Source: Victivallis lenta
GTDB lineage: Bacteria; Verrucomicrobiota; Lentisphaeria; Victivallales; Victivallaceae
Assembly (NCBI RefSeq): GCF_009695545.1
Contig: NZ_VUNS01000026.1
Coordinates: 1 to 64,000 of the forward strand
Direction of reading: 5' to 3'
Length of the DNA stretch: 64,000 nt
The notes under the pieces were generated by a model. That model was given only the letters and a program-made list of their open reading frames with translations. It was not told the DNA's origin and did not search any database. Position numbers and translations under genes: made by a program. Shown piece after piece: positions 6,519-15,190 of this stretch (position 1 is the first letter of the stretch; each line of letters starts with the position of its first letter).

Positions 6519-9287
6519 ATGAATTTGAGCCTGAAAAAAACGTTTTTGATGATGACAGTGTTCATCGCGTTGCTACCATTCAGTAGTCCAGCTGGCGAAG
6601 TTTCTGATCGACACATGATCTGGGCGCATAATACGCCGTGGTTCAACCCGTCGGATTACTCGGTATACACGCAGGTCTTCTACAACTTCCCCCTGCAGCG
6701 TGCGTTGGAGACCGGAAACAAGTGGGAAGACGGACTTCGCGATGAGATCAAAGTGGCATTGAATTGCGGCATTGAAGGATTTTTTGTCGACTTCGGCGGT
6801 GACCCGAATAAAGGTCCGGCGCACTGGAGCCATACGCTGAAATTTTACCTCAAAGCCGCCGAGGGTACGCCGTTCGAGGTCGCGCTCTGCATGGATACCA
6901 AGATCAGCAAGGAGTATTGGGTCGGCGAACTGAAGCGTCTCTTGAAAGAGAACGGCGGCCATCCGAATTATCCGAAATTCAATGGGAAATATGTTGTTTG
7001 CACCTACCAGTTTCTGCAATGGGAAAATCAACAACCCAACGGCTGGACGATCGGAGAGTGGAAAGAACTCCGCGCCGAGATGAAAAAGGCGGGGTTCGAT
7101 CTTTATATTATCGCCAACTTTGCCCCGCTGCCGAATGAGAAGCTGAATATTGACCGTCTCGAACGTGCCAAAGAAACCTTCGACTGCGTTTATCTATTTG
7201 ATGCTCCGGGACATTGCGATGAAACACCCGAAGTGAACAACAAGAAACTTGTAAAGTTCTGTAAAGAAAACGGTAAACTTTTCATGGGCTGTCTGCATCC
7301 CGGATACTACGGTGCGTGGCTGTGGGGATTCAACGACTTCTATAATCCGTTTCGAGGAACCGATATGCTCCACCGCATGTTCATAGACGCGATGAAGCAC
7401 AAATCGCAGTGGCTTCACGTCACCACGTGGAACGACCTCGTGGAAACAGCGACACTGCCGCGCGTTTTCACCTTCGGTGTCGCGCATACGCTGAAAAACT
7501 ACAATACGTGGATCAAAAATAAGCCGGAATTTTCCGACACGCCCGATCTGACCGCAGCATATCTGCGCGAAGTTCTGCCGGGCGAAGTGCTCCGTCTCGA
7601 ACTGCTCAATCTGCCTTCCAAGGTCAAAACACCGCTGACGGTCACCGGCAAACTCTACGACATGAATGGCAGAGCGGTCTGCAACCTGCCTGCGAAAAAA
7701 CTTGCACCGAATCAGTTTGGTACCCTGGAGTGGGTCGTGCCCACGGCGGAACTCGCCTTTACCCCGACGCTGGTGCCGGAATTCACTGTGGCGACCGAAG
7801 GCTATACCCGTACCGTCCGCACCCCGGCGGTTTATCTGGTCACGCCGTGGTTGCAAAACGCGGTGACGGTCAACGTGCCTCTGTCACAGATGCTTGAAGA
7901 GTTCCCGAATACACTGACGGTCAGTCAGAAGGACTCGATCCTCGAAGCAAAGGTCGATTTTGACGCGCCCGAAGAGATCGCGAACATTCTGCTTTTCCGC
8001 AATGACCGCCCGATCGCGACTTTTTCGCCTGAACTGAAGGATGGCGAGATCCAGCTTGTCACCGCGCTTTCCGGCTGCCCGAAGGCGGTCAGCGTCACCG
8101 TTGAAAACGGGCGCATTTTACGTGCGATCAAAAAAGGTATGCAGAACAATTCGATCTGGCAGGGTGAAGTACTCTTCCGCTGGACGTCGGAAAAACTCGA
8201 GACTAGCAACTCCAACTTCGGCGGGCACGGCGTCACCTTTGCCGGTTCTGAAAATATGAAGATCATCGTCACCAACGCCAAAGGCGAAAAGAGCGAATTT
8301 TCTCCTGTTAAAATCGCAAACAAACGCCGTGTTTCCAATGCCGACGCGCTTTTTACTGCCGAACCGGAAATGACCTGGTTGCTCGATCCTCCGCTCGCGA
8401 TCAAAAAGGGTGAAAAGACGCTCCAACTTTTCATGCGTGCGCCGCAGGAAACGGATAACTTCTATGTCCGCATTGAAACGATGAGCGGAAAAGTCTACTT
8501 CAGCAACCCCATTTATCCGTTTGCCAAGGAGAACAGGATCGAAAAACGCAAGATCCTCGGCACCAATAATACGCTGGAATCGACCTCCGGCGGCAGCGGC
8601 TACGCGTTCCGCAACGAGCCGGAATTTAAAACGCCGCGTCAGAGACTGCCCTATCAGAAGAATCAGCTGTTGACCCGCCCGGTTTCCAGACTCGTTGCGC
8701 GCACCGGCATCTGGCACTTCGACGGCGCGGTCAATGGTGTGGAGATCGATCACTACGGCGACCGCGACCTCAACATCAAGCCGGAGTTCTACGTTGACGG
8801 CGGCTTCGACGGCAAAGGCAAGGCTCTCTCGTTTGACGGCAACCGGACGATCCTCTTCCCGGCGCGTGTCTGGCCGCTCTCCGGATTCGGCACGATGAGT
8901 GTTTATCTGAAGCCGGAAATGATCGGTACGAAGCAGTCGGTGATCTTCAAAGACGGCTGGTATGACGGTCTGCACCTCAACATTCTTGCCGATGGCCGTG
9001 TGGAGATCATGCGCGCCTATCTGCAGGATCTCACCAAGCAGAACCAGCTTTCGTTCGAGTACCTCACCAGCAAGACGAAGCTCAAGGCAGGCGAATGGGT
9101 GAAGGTCGAAGCCAGAGCGGATGCCGAAAAGTTCCAGCTCTACATCAATGACAAACTGGAAGCCACGGAAAAACTGGGCCGCTTCCGTTCGCATGGCAAC
9201 GGGCGCGTCACCCTTGGCGGTAAGAAGCACATCGACTATGTGCCCTACCGCGGTCTCATGGATGAACTGGTGCTCTACGGCTGGTAA
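6519..9287 (+). CDS. Secreted GH71/GH99-like hydrolase with C-terminal LamG domain
   Basis: About 922 residues. The start at 6519 is fixed by GGAGGG just upstream and by the signal peptide (KKTFLMMTVFIALLPFSSPA). The frame continues upstream but lies inside the previous gene. Residues ~28-330 resemble the GH71/GH99-type endo-acting barrel: MIWAHNTPWFNPSDYS, CGIEGFFVDFGGDP and, near the end, WLHVTTWNDLVETATLP. Beta-sandwich regions follow. The last ~200 residues are a concanavalin-like LamG domain (GIWHFDGAVNGVEIDHYGD through LMDELVLYGW). It probably acts on an extracellular or periplasmic glycan. A decayed second copy of the LamG end lies at 11821-11991. The GH71-like call is by pattern only. 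Confidence 0.65.
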   Translation: MNLSLKKTFLMMTVFIALLPFSSPAGEVSDRHMIWAHNTPWFNPSDYSVYTQVFYNFPLQRALETGNKWEDGLRDEIKVALNCGIEGFFVDFGGDPNKGPAHWSHTLKFYLKAAEGTPFEVALCMDTKISKEYWVGELKRLLKENGGHPNYPKFNGKYVVCTYQFLQWENQQPNGWTIGEWKELRAEMKKAGFDLYIIANFAPLPNEKLNIDRLERAKETFDCVYLFDAPGHCDETPEVNNKKLVKFCKENGKLFMGCLHPGYYGAWLWGFNDFYNPFRGTDMLHRMFIDAMKHKSQWLHVTTWNDLVETATLPRVFTFGVAHTLKNYNTWIKNKPEFSDTPDLTAAYLREVLPGEVLRLELLNLPSKVKTPLTVTGKLYDMNGRAVCNLPAKKLAPNQFGTLEWVVPTAELAFTPTLVPEFTVATEGYTRTVRTPAVYLVTPWLQNAVTVNVPLSQMLEEFPNTLTVSQKDSILEAKVDFDAPEEIANILLFRNDRPIATFSPELKDGEIQLVTALSGCPKAVSVTVENGRILRAIKKGMQNNSIWQGEVLFRWTSEKLETSNSNFGGHGVTFAGSENMKIIVTNAKGEKSEFSPVKIANKRRVSNADALFTAEPEMTWLLDPPLAIKKGEKTLQLFMRAPQETDNFYVRIETMSGKVYFSNPIYPFAKENRIEKRKILGTNNTLESTSGGSGYAFRNEPEFKTPRQRLPYQKNQLLTRPVSRLVARTGIWHFDGAVNGVEIDHYGDRDLNIKPEFYVDGGFDGKGKALSFDGNRTILFPARVWPLSGFGTMSVYLKPEMIGTKQSVIFKDGWYDGLHLNILADGRVEIMRAYLQDLTKQNQLSFEYLTSKTKLKAGEWVKVEARADAEKFQLYINDKLEATEKLGRFRSHGNGRVTLGGKKHIDYVPYRGLMDELVLYGW

Positions 9288-9299
9288 GCAATCTGGAAC

Positions 9300-9689
9300 A
9301 TGAAAGAATTTCCACTCTCTCCATTACCCTATGTAGAGGGGCGGGAAGCACAAAAAGGATTTTTGGGTATAGCAGGAGACATTGAGGCAACCAGCCGGCA
9401 TGTTCGTCGTCATATTCTGACTTGCAGCGAAGAGTATTTTTATGAAACCGGCCATAAAAATCTTACTTGTTTTTTCGAGGAGGAAAAGAGTGTAGTTATA
9501 CCATTCGATCTAGGATTTAGCGTTGCCGAATATCGCGGACAGATCGTTCTCGGTGTTCGTCCGGGAGAAAAACCGCAATCATTATGCGTCTACTGCAATA
9601 CGATTCATTGTAAACAGACGGAACAGGGAGTTTTTCCGTGGTTTATTCCGACACATGGAGTTGATTCCGAAGAATTGGAACTGGTGTAA
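9300..9689 (+). CDS. Hypothetical protein, possibly a truncated gene
   Basis: A 129-aa frame 12 nt after the LamG enzyme, with no clear ribosome site. The protein (YVEGREAQKGFLGIAGDIEA near the start, FFEEEKSVVIPFDLGFSVAE in the middle) looks like the beginning of a larger enzyme rather than a complete small domain. It ends in ELELV followed by about 180 bases with no continuation. I do not recognise a family. It may be a remnant left by a deletion in this rearranged carbohydrate locus. Confidence 0.4.
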   Translation: MKEFPLSPLPYVEGREAQKGFLGIAGDIEATSRHVRRHILTCSEEYFYETGHKNLTCFFEEEKSVVIPFDLGFSVAEYRGQIVLGVRPGEKPQSLCVYCNTIHCKQTEQGVFPWFIPTHGVDSEELELV

Positions 9690-9871
9690 TATTCTGCATG
9701 ACCGGATAAACACCTGCGAAATTGCAACAGATGTTCCAATGCACATCCTTTGGATGGAATTAGATTTACGGTAGACCCATTGATAGGCGAAAAAAAGGAG
9801 GCATAGCGCCAATTGTTCACCGTTTATAATTTATAACTTTACAAAAATTCAACATTGGAAAATCGACATCT

Positions 9872-11785
9872 ATGTGGAAAAATCATGCTAAATTATTTCA
9901 TCTGCCGCTGGGCGCAATCACGGCAGAAGGGTGGCTCCGTGAACAACTGCTCCGCAATCGCGAAGGAATGGGCGGTCATCTCGATGAACTTGAACCGATC
10001 ATGCTGCTTGCGCCTTACACCACGAAAGATACTGATGAAAAATGGGGTGATGTCAAAGCGGGCTGGGGTGCAGAAATTTCCGGCAACTACTGGCTCGGTG
10101 TCATCAAACTGGCTTTTACGCTTCAGGATCACGAACTGATCGCAAAAGTGACCGCGTGGGTCGACCGGGTACTCGAAAATGCCGAACCGGAAGGATACCT
10201 CGGCGCCTACCGCCTCGAAGATGACCGGATGGAGGATTTCAACGCCTGGGGGACCTCCGGCGCGATGCGCGGTTTGCTCGATTTTTACGAAGCCACCGGA
10301 CGCAGTGAGGTTTTCAGTGCCGTTTACAACTGCATGCTCTGGTTCACACGCCACTGGGCGGGCGACAAAAAAACACGCTATGCCGGACAGGCGATCATCG
10401 ACCCGATGATGCGCTGTTATTACAAAACTGGCGACAAGCGTCTGCTTGATTTTTGCGTCGATTATTTTGATTTCCTCGACCACAACGATCTTTATCAAAA
10501 TTCGCCAAATGCATTTCTCGCTTCAAAATTGCGCTACAACTCCAACCATACCGCCGGATATTCGCTTCAGGTGCGTCTGCCGTCAATGGTTTACTGCGGC
10601 AACGGAGATCCACGGCTGCTCCGGGCTTCAGTCAACGGTATCGCGAAACTGCGCAAATTTGCGATGCACACCACTGGGGCTCCGGTCTGCAACGATGAAT
10701 ATCTCTCTCCGGTCTCGCTCTATGCAGAGAGCGAATATTGTTCCTTCGCCTACCTCGGAGCCAGCTATGGCGCGATGACGGCGGCAACCGGAGATACGGT
10801 TTACGGCGATTATCTCGAGGAGATTGCCTTCAACGCCGCACAGGGGGCGCGCAAAAAAAATGAACGCGCCATCGAATATAACAGTACGCCCAACCAGCTC
10901 TGTGCCTCGATCCACTCCTCGCACTGTCAGCCGATTCACGGGGCTTACGCGCCGATTCATCCGGTTGCATGCTGTGCGGTCAATTCGATCGTTGTACTGC
11001 CGGAATTCGTTTCCAATCTCGCTTTTGCCGACGCCGAGGGCAATCTTCATATCAATGCTTATGCGCCGTGTTCGATCCGGCACCACGGCATGACACTGAC
11101 AACGGAAACGCTCTACCCTTTCCGCAACACGGTGACATATACCGCGCATACCGATGAACCGCAGACGTTTGCGATCTATCCCAAGCGTCCGCGCTGGAGC
11201 CGGAGTATCCGGATTCTCGTCAATGGCAAACCCGCCGCCGAACTTTACCGGACATGGCGCGATGGCGACACGCTGACCGTTGAATTTCAGGCGAAAGTCG
11301 AAGTCGAACGAGTTCAGGATCTTGCTCACAACGAACCGCTGTCGGTTCGTTACGGCGCTCTAAATTTCTCGCTCCCCGTCCCGGCACGTTGGGAGAACAT
11401 CGGCAACGGCAGTGCCCGCACACCGCTTCCGGCAGGGTGGGCCTGGTACGATGTCTGGGCCGATTTCAAGGATGCCGATGTGTCAAAGTTCGATATCATG
11501 GGGCTCCGCAAAGATCAGATCAGCTGGAATGTCGCTCTCGCCGAACGGGAACTCGAATTCGAGATCGAGGAGCTTCCGAAAACAGGATACGTCTGGGAGA
11601 ATCCGCCGCTGAAACTCCATGTTGCAGGGGCATACAAAGCGCCGTATGCCTACGCGCCCTACCCGATCCGGACCAGTGAAATCTACGAACCGGAACTGGA
11701 AGTCACCGATCCGATGCCGCTCGAACTCGTTCCTTACGGCTGTACAAACCTGCGCATCACCTATTTCCCGCGCGCCGCAAAATAA
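9872..11785 (+). CDS. GH127-family beta-L-arabinofuranosidase-like enzyme
   Basis: A 637-aa protein of the former DUF1680 family. Known GH127 enzymes use a zinc-bound cysteine nucleophile with a Glu/Cys3 site. Here Glu288 and Cys290 (ESEYCSFAYLGASYG) and the adjacent Cys367-Cys368 (HPVACCAVNSIVVLPEF) reproduce that layout and spacing. The N-terminal two thirds is an alpha/alpha barrel (KWGDVKAGWGAEISGNYW, MRGLLDFYEATGRSEVF), and beta-sandwich domains follow. There is no signal peptide, so it works in the cytoplasm on short oligosaccharides. The substrate is probably a beta-linked arabinofuranosyl glycan, but the superfamily includes GH137 and GH146 and exact specificity is unknown. TATAAT at 9825-9830 could be a -10 box. 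No good ribosome site precedes the ATG. Confidence 0.85.
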   Translation: MWKNHAKLFHLPLGAITAEGWLREQLLRNREGMGGHLDELEPIMLLAPYTTKDTDEKWGDVKAGWGAEISGNYWLGVIKLAFTLQDHELIAKVTAWVDRVLENAEPEGYLGAYRLEDDRMEDFNAWGTSGAMRGLLDFYEATGRSEVFSAVYNCMLWFTRHWAGDKKTRYAGQAIIDPMMRCYYKTGDKRLLDFCVDYFDFLDHNDLYQNSPNAFLASKLRYNSNHTAGYSLQVRLPSMVYCGNGDPRLLRASVNGIAKLRKFAMHTTGAPVCNDEYLSPVSLYAESEYCSFAYLGASYGAMTAATGDTVYGDYLEEIAFNAAQGARKKNERAIEYNSTPNQLCASIHSSHCQPIHGAYAPIHPVACCAVNSIVVLPEFVSNLAFADAEGNLHINAYAPCSIRHHGMTLTTETLYPFRNTVTYTAHTDEPQTFAIYPKRPRWSRSIRILVNGKPAAELYRTWRDGDTLTVEFQAKVEVERVQDLAHNEPLSVRYGALNFSLPVPARWENIGNGSARTPLPAGWAWYDVWADFKDADVSKFDIMGLRKDQISWNVALAERELEFEIEELPKTGYVWENPPLKLHVAGAYKAPYAYAPYPIRTSEIYEPELEVTDPMPLELVPYGCTNLRITYFPRAAK

Positions 11786-12126
11786 GAGAGAAAGGAGGTG
11801 TACAAATAATCTCCCCGTTTATAACTCACAAAGTAAAGATTTATCCTCAAAAAGTTGAGGCGTCAGTGAATGGGAGACTGGGGGCGTTCCGCTCGCACAG
11901 CAACGGGCGCGTCAGCATCGGCGGGCGCGAGCATCTGGGATACGTCTCCTACTGCGGTCTGCTCGATGAACTGGTCATTAGGGGGTGGTAACGGCGACGT
12001 CGCCGGGAGGTTTAATCAATGCAGCAAAAAATAAACATGTAACATTCAATCAAATGAAAGGAAGTCATCACATCAGAATTTATTATCGTTTGCAGTTTTA
12101 CAACTCGTAGAATGAAAGGATTCAAG
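11786..12126. other. Intergenic region holding the LamG remnant
   Basis: Besides the remnant, this region starts with AAAGGAGGTG and a CCGTTTATAA segment that recur in similar order before the GH127 gene (9795-9830). A 12-bp perfect palindrome (GGCGACGTCGCC, 11993-12004) follows the remnant's stop codon. No intact gene is seen. The end of the region is the AT-rich leader of the pseudopilin gene. Confidence 0.5.
11821..11991 (+). pseudogene. Remnant of the LamG C-terminus
   Basis: Read in the frame ending at the TAA at 11989-11991, this stretch gives RSHSNGRVSIGGREHLGYVS and then CGLLDELVIRGW. That is clearly related to the end of the secreted enzyme at 6519-9287 (RSHGNGRVTLGGKKHIDYVP, then RGLMDELVLYGW). 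There is no start codon or ribosome site for a full protein, and similarity fades upstream of about 11821. It is the decayed 3' end of a paralogous hydrolase gene, left by deletion or unequal recombination. Confidence 0.75.
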
Positions 12127-12885
12127 ATGATTTATCGTAAATGTTTTACTCTTATTGAGTTGCTTGTTGTTATCGCAATTATCGCAATTTTAGCGGCAAT
12201 GTTGTTGCCGGTATTGAACAAGGCGCGCGCTTCCTCCAAAAGCATCAGTTGTCTGGGAAATATCAAACAATTCGGAGGGGCAGCTGTATTTTATGCGAAT
12301 GATCATAATGATTATTTTTTAACCAGTGATAATTCCTGGGCCGGAGACCGTGCTTTGAACCTCTACTTCAGGTATTTGGGGGGGGATGCTTCCGGTAGTA
12401 ATATTGGCTCTCTAAAAGTTGGCTTCTGCCCAGCCGATTCAAGTGCGAGCAGAAAGATGGGCATACCTTCTTATCGTGCGTTCGACTGCACTTGGAGCGC
12501 TTGGGCTGATAATGAGGGGATTGGTTATTCACCATTCGCTCAGAGCTTGCAATATTGGGCTCTTAATCCAGCCTATCCGGATAGTAGGGCTAATGTTCGT
12601 ACGGAAAAACTCAGCAAGCTGTCAGCATATCCGAACTACGCCAGAGATCTTCGGTTCAAGCTGGCTCTCTTTGCCGACGATCCTGTTTTACCGAATCATT
12701 ATTCCGGCGAATCATCATTCCACATCAACGCTGCTCGAGCTGACGGCAGTGCCAAAAGTTGTCGGATTACTCTCTGGAAACCCAATCCTCTTTCCATAGA
12801 TGATTGGCTGATACGTCTGGAGGGCAGGACAGGCCATTCGTTACAGGCTTTCATGGAAGCCTCCAATCCGCAGCTTAATCCCTGA
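12127..12885 (+). CDS. Pseudopilin-like protein with type IV prepilin N-terminus
   Basis: About 252 residues. A short leader (MIYRKC) is followed by the prepilin segment [20 protein letters not shown], with the usual Glu5 of the mature form and a hydrophobic helix that anchors it in the inner membrane before assembly. The -1 residue is Cys rather than the usual Gly. The C-terminal half is a globular DUF1559/SBP_bac_10-like region with a His...DG-type motif ([13 protein letters not shown]). The ATG at 12127 is preferred because AAAGGA lies 6 nt before it. The ATG at 12112 has no ribosome site. It sits just upstream of the rhamnose-glycan operon. The precise role of these very numerous proteins in Lentisphaerota is unknown. 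Confidence 0.85.
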   Translation: MIYRKCFTLIELLVVIAIIAILAAMLLPVLNKARASSKSISCLGNIKQFGGAAVFYANDHNDYFLTSDNSWAGDRALNLYFRYLGGDASGSNIGSLKVGFCPADSSASRKMGIPSYRAFDCTWSAWADNEGIGYSPFAQSLQYWALNPAYPDSRANVRTEKLSKLSAYPNYARDLRFKLALFADDPVLPNHYSGESSFHINAARADGSAKSCRITLWKPNPLSIDDWLIRLEGRTGHSLQAFMEASNPQLNP

Positions 12886-12898
12886 CCAACCAACTCCT

Positions 12899-12926
12899 GG
12901 GAAATGGCGGCAGAGAACCATTTCCC
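12899..12926 (+). terminator. Terminator-like hairpin after the pseudopilin gene
   Basis: A 9-bp perfect stem (GGGAAATGG with CCATTTCCC, 10-nt loop) is followed by a T-rich stretch (CGGTATTTTGTATT). It ends 17 nt before the next start, so it may partly separate the pseudopilin from the rhamnose operon. Confidence 0.5.
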
Positions 12927-12943
12927 CGGTATTTTGTATTATC

Positions 12944-15190
12944 ATGTCTATTGCAACCCTAACTCCTGGAATCTTCTGGTATTGGAATTCTGATCCTTCC
13001 CCTGCGGGCATCAGAAAACAGCTTGCCCATATGCGTGACGTCGGTTATCGTTGCGTTTACCTGCACCCGATGCCCGACAACTATCACAAGTATTTTTTCT
13101 ACAAGGGCATGAAAATCGCCTATCTAGGGAAACGGTACTTTGAATTGGCCCGCGTGATGCGGGATGAATGCCGGAAACTCGGCTTGACCATGATGCTGTA
13201 TGATGAAGGCGGCTGGCCCAGCGGCGGCGTAGTCGATACGCTGGTCGTGAAATATCCCCGGGCCCGGGTATGCGCTTTGCGCAAAAAGCAGGATGGCTCT
13301 TTGGAAGAATTCCGGCTCGATGTCCCCGACCTGACCGATCCCGCCGTCACCGATCGTTTCATCGAAATGACCTATCAACGGTATTACGAAGAACTGGGAG
13401 AATCTTTCGGAAAGGAGATCAGGGGAATCTTCACCGATGAGCCTTTCTGGGAGTGTTATCTGCCCAAAGCTTACGTCGCCATTCCGGCCGGACTTGAGGC
13501 CGAACTGGTCAAATGCTACGGTATTCGGCTCCCGGACATTCTGCCGCTGCTCTTTGACGATGCCGCAGACACTCCCGAAACCAGGCGGGCCAGACAACAG
13601 TATGTGGACTGCTGTACGGCGCTTTTCGCCCGTAATTACACCGGAAGGCTGGCGGCCTGGTGCCGAAAACATGGTCTGGAATTCGAAGGGCATTTCCTTT
13701 TTGAAGACCTCTATTTCCGTACCGGATTTTTCTATGATTTTCCGCGAATCCTCGACGCGATGGATGTACCCGGCGTTGATGCGATCTTCCGCATGGTATA
13801 TCCGCACGGCGGACGCGGCAATTTCGCCCGTTTCGCGCAGTGTGCCGCTATCCGGAACAAACGCCCGGAAGCGCTGGCGGAATGTTTCAACGTCTACGGC
13901 TACGCGATGAGCACCCCGGCCATGGCGTATGTGGCCAATCTTCTGCTGACCAAGGGAATCAACCGCATATTGACGATGCCGTATCTGTACAGCGACCGCG
14001 GCTTGTGCAAGGTGAGCTGTTCCACCGATTATTCACCGCGCACCCCGATCTGGCGTCATCTGGCGGCACTGAACCGTCATCTGGAGTTCGCCGGGCAATA
14101 TCACGCGGGCATGCTCGAACCGGTAATCCGGGTGCTTGGCGTCACCAACTGCTTCGGCGGCAGCGACTATCAGAAACCGACGCCGGAAGCGGAGGCTTTT
14201 GCGGAAAAGGTCGAGCAAATGCAGGAAAACTTGGACGATGCTCTGGTCTTCTGGCGTATCTGTTCGGTCGACGAACTGAAGTCGGATGAAAACCGCCCTG
14301 AAGTTCTGATCGTGCCGGGTGAATTGGAAATTCCGGAGATCAAAGCCGCGGTGGAACACTGGCGGCAGGCCGGTACGCAGGTTATAGACGGCTTTCTGCA
14401 GCGGGATTTCCATTCTCTGAGCTATCTTGCGACGGATACAGCTTACCGGGATGTCCGGATTCTGCCTTGTCTCCGCGAAGAAGGCATGAGTCTGCTGGTC
14501 TTCAACGCCGGCGACAAGGATATCACATTCTCTTTCGCCGCCGCCGGAAAACACTACCGCGAATTGCCGCCGCCGGACGGAACGCTGGCGGTGTTTGCGC
14601 CGCTCCGTTTTGAAAACGGCCGCTATCATCTCCCGCTGCCGGCCTGGAACATGCGTATCCTGACCGTTGCGGACACCGCGCCGGCGGCACAACCGGCACC
14701 GCGCGAGTTCCGGAAAATCCGTCTTGACTGGAAACTGAAAAAGGTCGAGCGTCTGCGTTACAGCAAAGACGGCATCACAAAATATGAGAAAATCACCGAA
14801 AAACGGCCGCTTCCGTCAAGCGGCATGTACACAGAACTTGAACCGGAGTTTTCCGGTTCGATCGAGCTTGCGGCTTCATTTGAATCCCCCCTGGCCTTTT
14901 CCGGCTTTTTGAAATTCGACGATATCTGTTCCGGCGGTGAACTGTTCTTCAATGGCGTCAGCGCCGGAATGCGCGCCCAGCCGCCGTGGCTCTGGCGCGT
15001 CGAAGTCAGGAGGGGAACCAACCGGATTGTTTTGAACATCAATTCCACCGCGGGCAATGAATGGAAACGCTGCTTTCGTGAGGAACTTGAACCGGCCGGA
15101 TACTATAATGATTATATCAAGGAAATCAGAACCTATGAAAACGATTTTGCCGAATGCGGAGCGGCCCCCCGCCTCACACTCTATTGCTGA
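12944..15190 (+). CDS. GH106-like alpha-L-rhamnosidase family protein
   Basis: A 748-aa protein without signal peptide. It opens with FWYWNSDPSPAGIRKQLAHM, then YLHPMP, MMLYDEGGWPSGG and IRGIFTDEPFWE, the strand-end pattern of the GH106-like barrel in which acidic residues act in catalysis. A Rossmann-like segment (EVLIVPGELEIPEIKAAVEH) and a jelly-roll end (FSGFLKFDDICSGGELFFNG) follow. It is the first gene of an operon with a GH78 enzyme and L-rhamnose isomerase, which supports release of rhamnose. No strong ribosome site precedes the ATG. The family is diverse, so the exact linkage is open. Confidence 0.75.
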   Translation: MSIATLTPGIFWYWNSDPSPAGIRKQLAHMRDVGYRCVYLHPMPDNYHKYFFYKGMKIAYLGKRYFELARVMRDECRKLGLTMMLYDEGGWPSGGVVDTLVVKYPRARVCALRKKQDGSLEEFRLDVPDLTDPAVTDRFIEMTYQRYYEELGESFGKEIRGIFTDEPFWECYLPKAYVAIPAGLEAELVKCYGIRLPDILPLLFDDAADTPETRRARQQYVDCCTALFARNYTGRLAAWCRKHGLEFEGHFLFEDLYFRTGFFYDFPRILDAMDVPGVDAIFRMVYPHGGRGNFARFAQCAAIRNKRPEALAECFNVYGYAMSTPAMAYVANLLLTKGINRILTMPYLYSDRGLCKVSCSTDYSPRTPIWRHLAALNRHLEFAGQYHAGMLEPVIRVLGVTNCFGGSDYQKPTPEAEAFAEKVEQMQENLDDALVFWRICSVDELKSDENRPEVLIVPGELEIPEIKAAVEHWRQAGTQVIDGFLQRDFHSLSYLATDTAYRDVRILPCLREEGMSLLVFNAGDKDITFSFAAAGKHYRELPPPDGTLAVFAPLRFENGRYHLPLPAWNMRILTVADTAPAAQPAPREFRKIRLDWKLKKVERLRYSKDGITKYEKITEKRPLPSSGMYTELEPEFSGSIELAASFESPLAFSGFLKFDDICSGGELFFNGVSAGMRAQPPWLWRVEVRRGTNRIVLNINSTAGNEWKRCFREELEPAGYYNDYIKEIRTYENDFAECGAAPRLTLYC

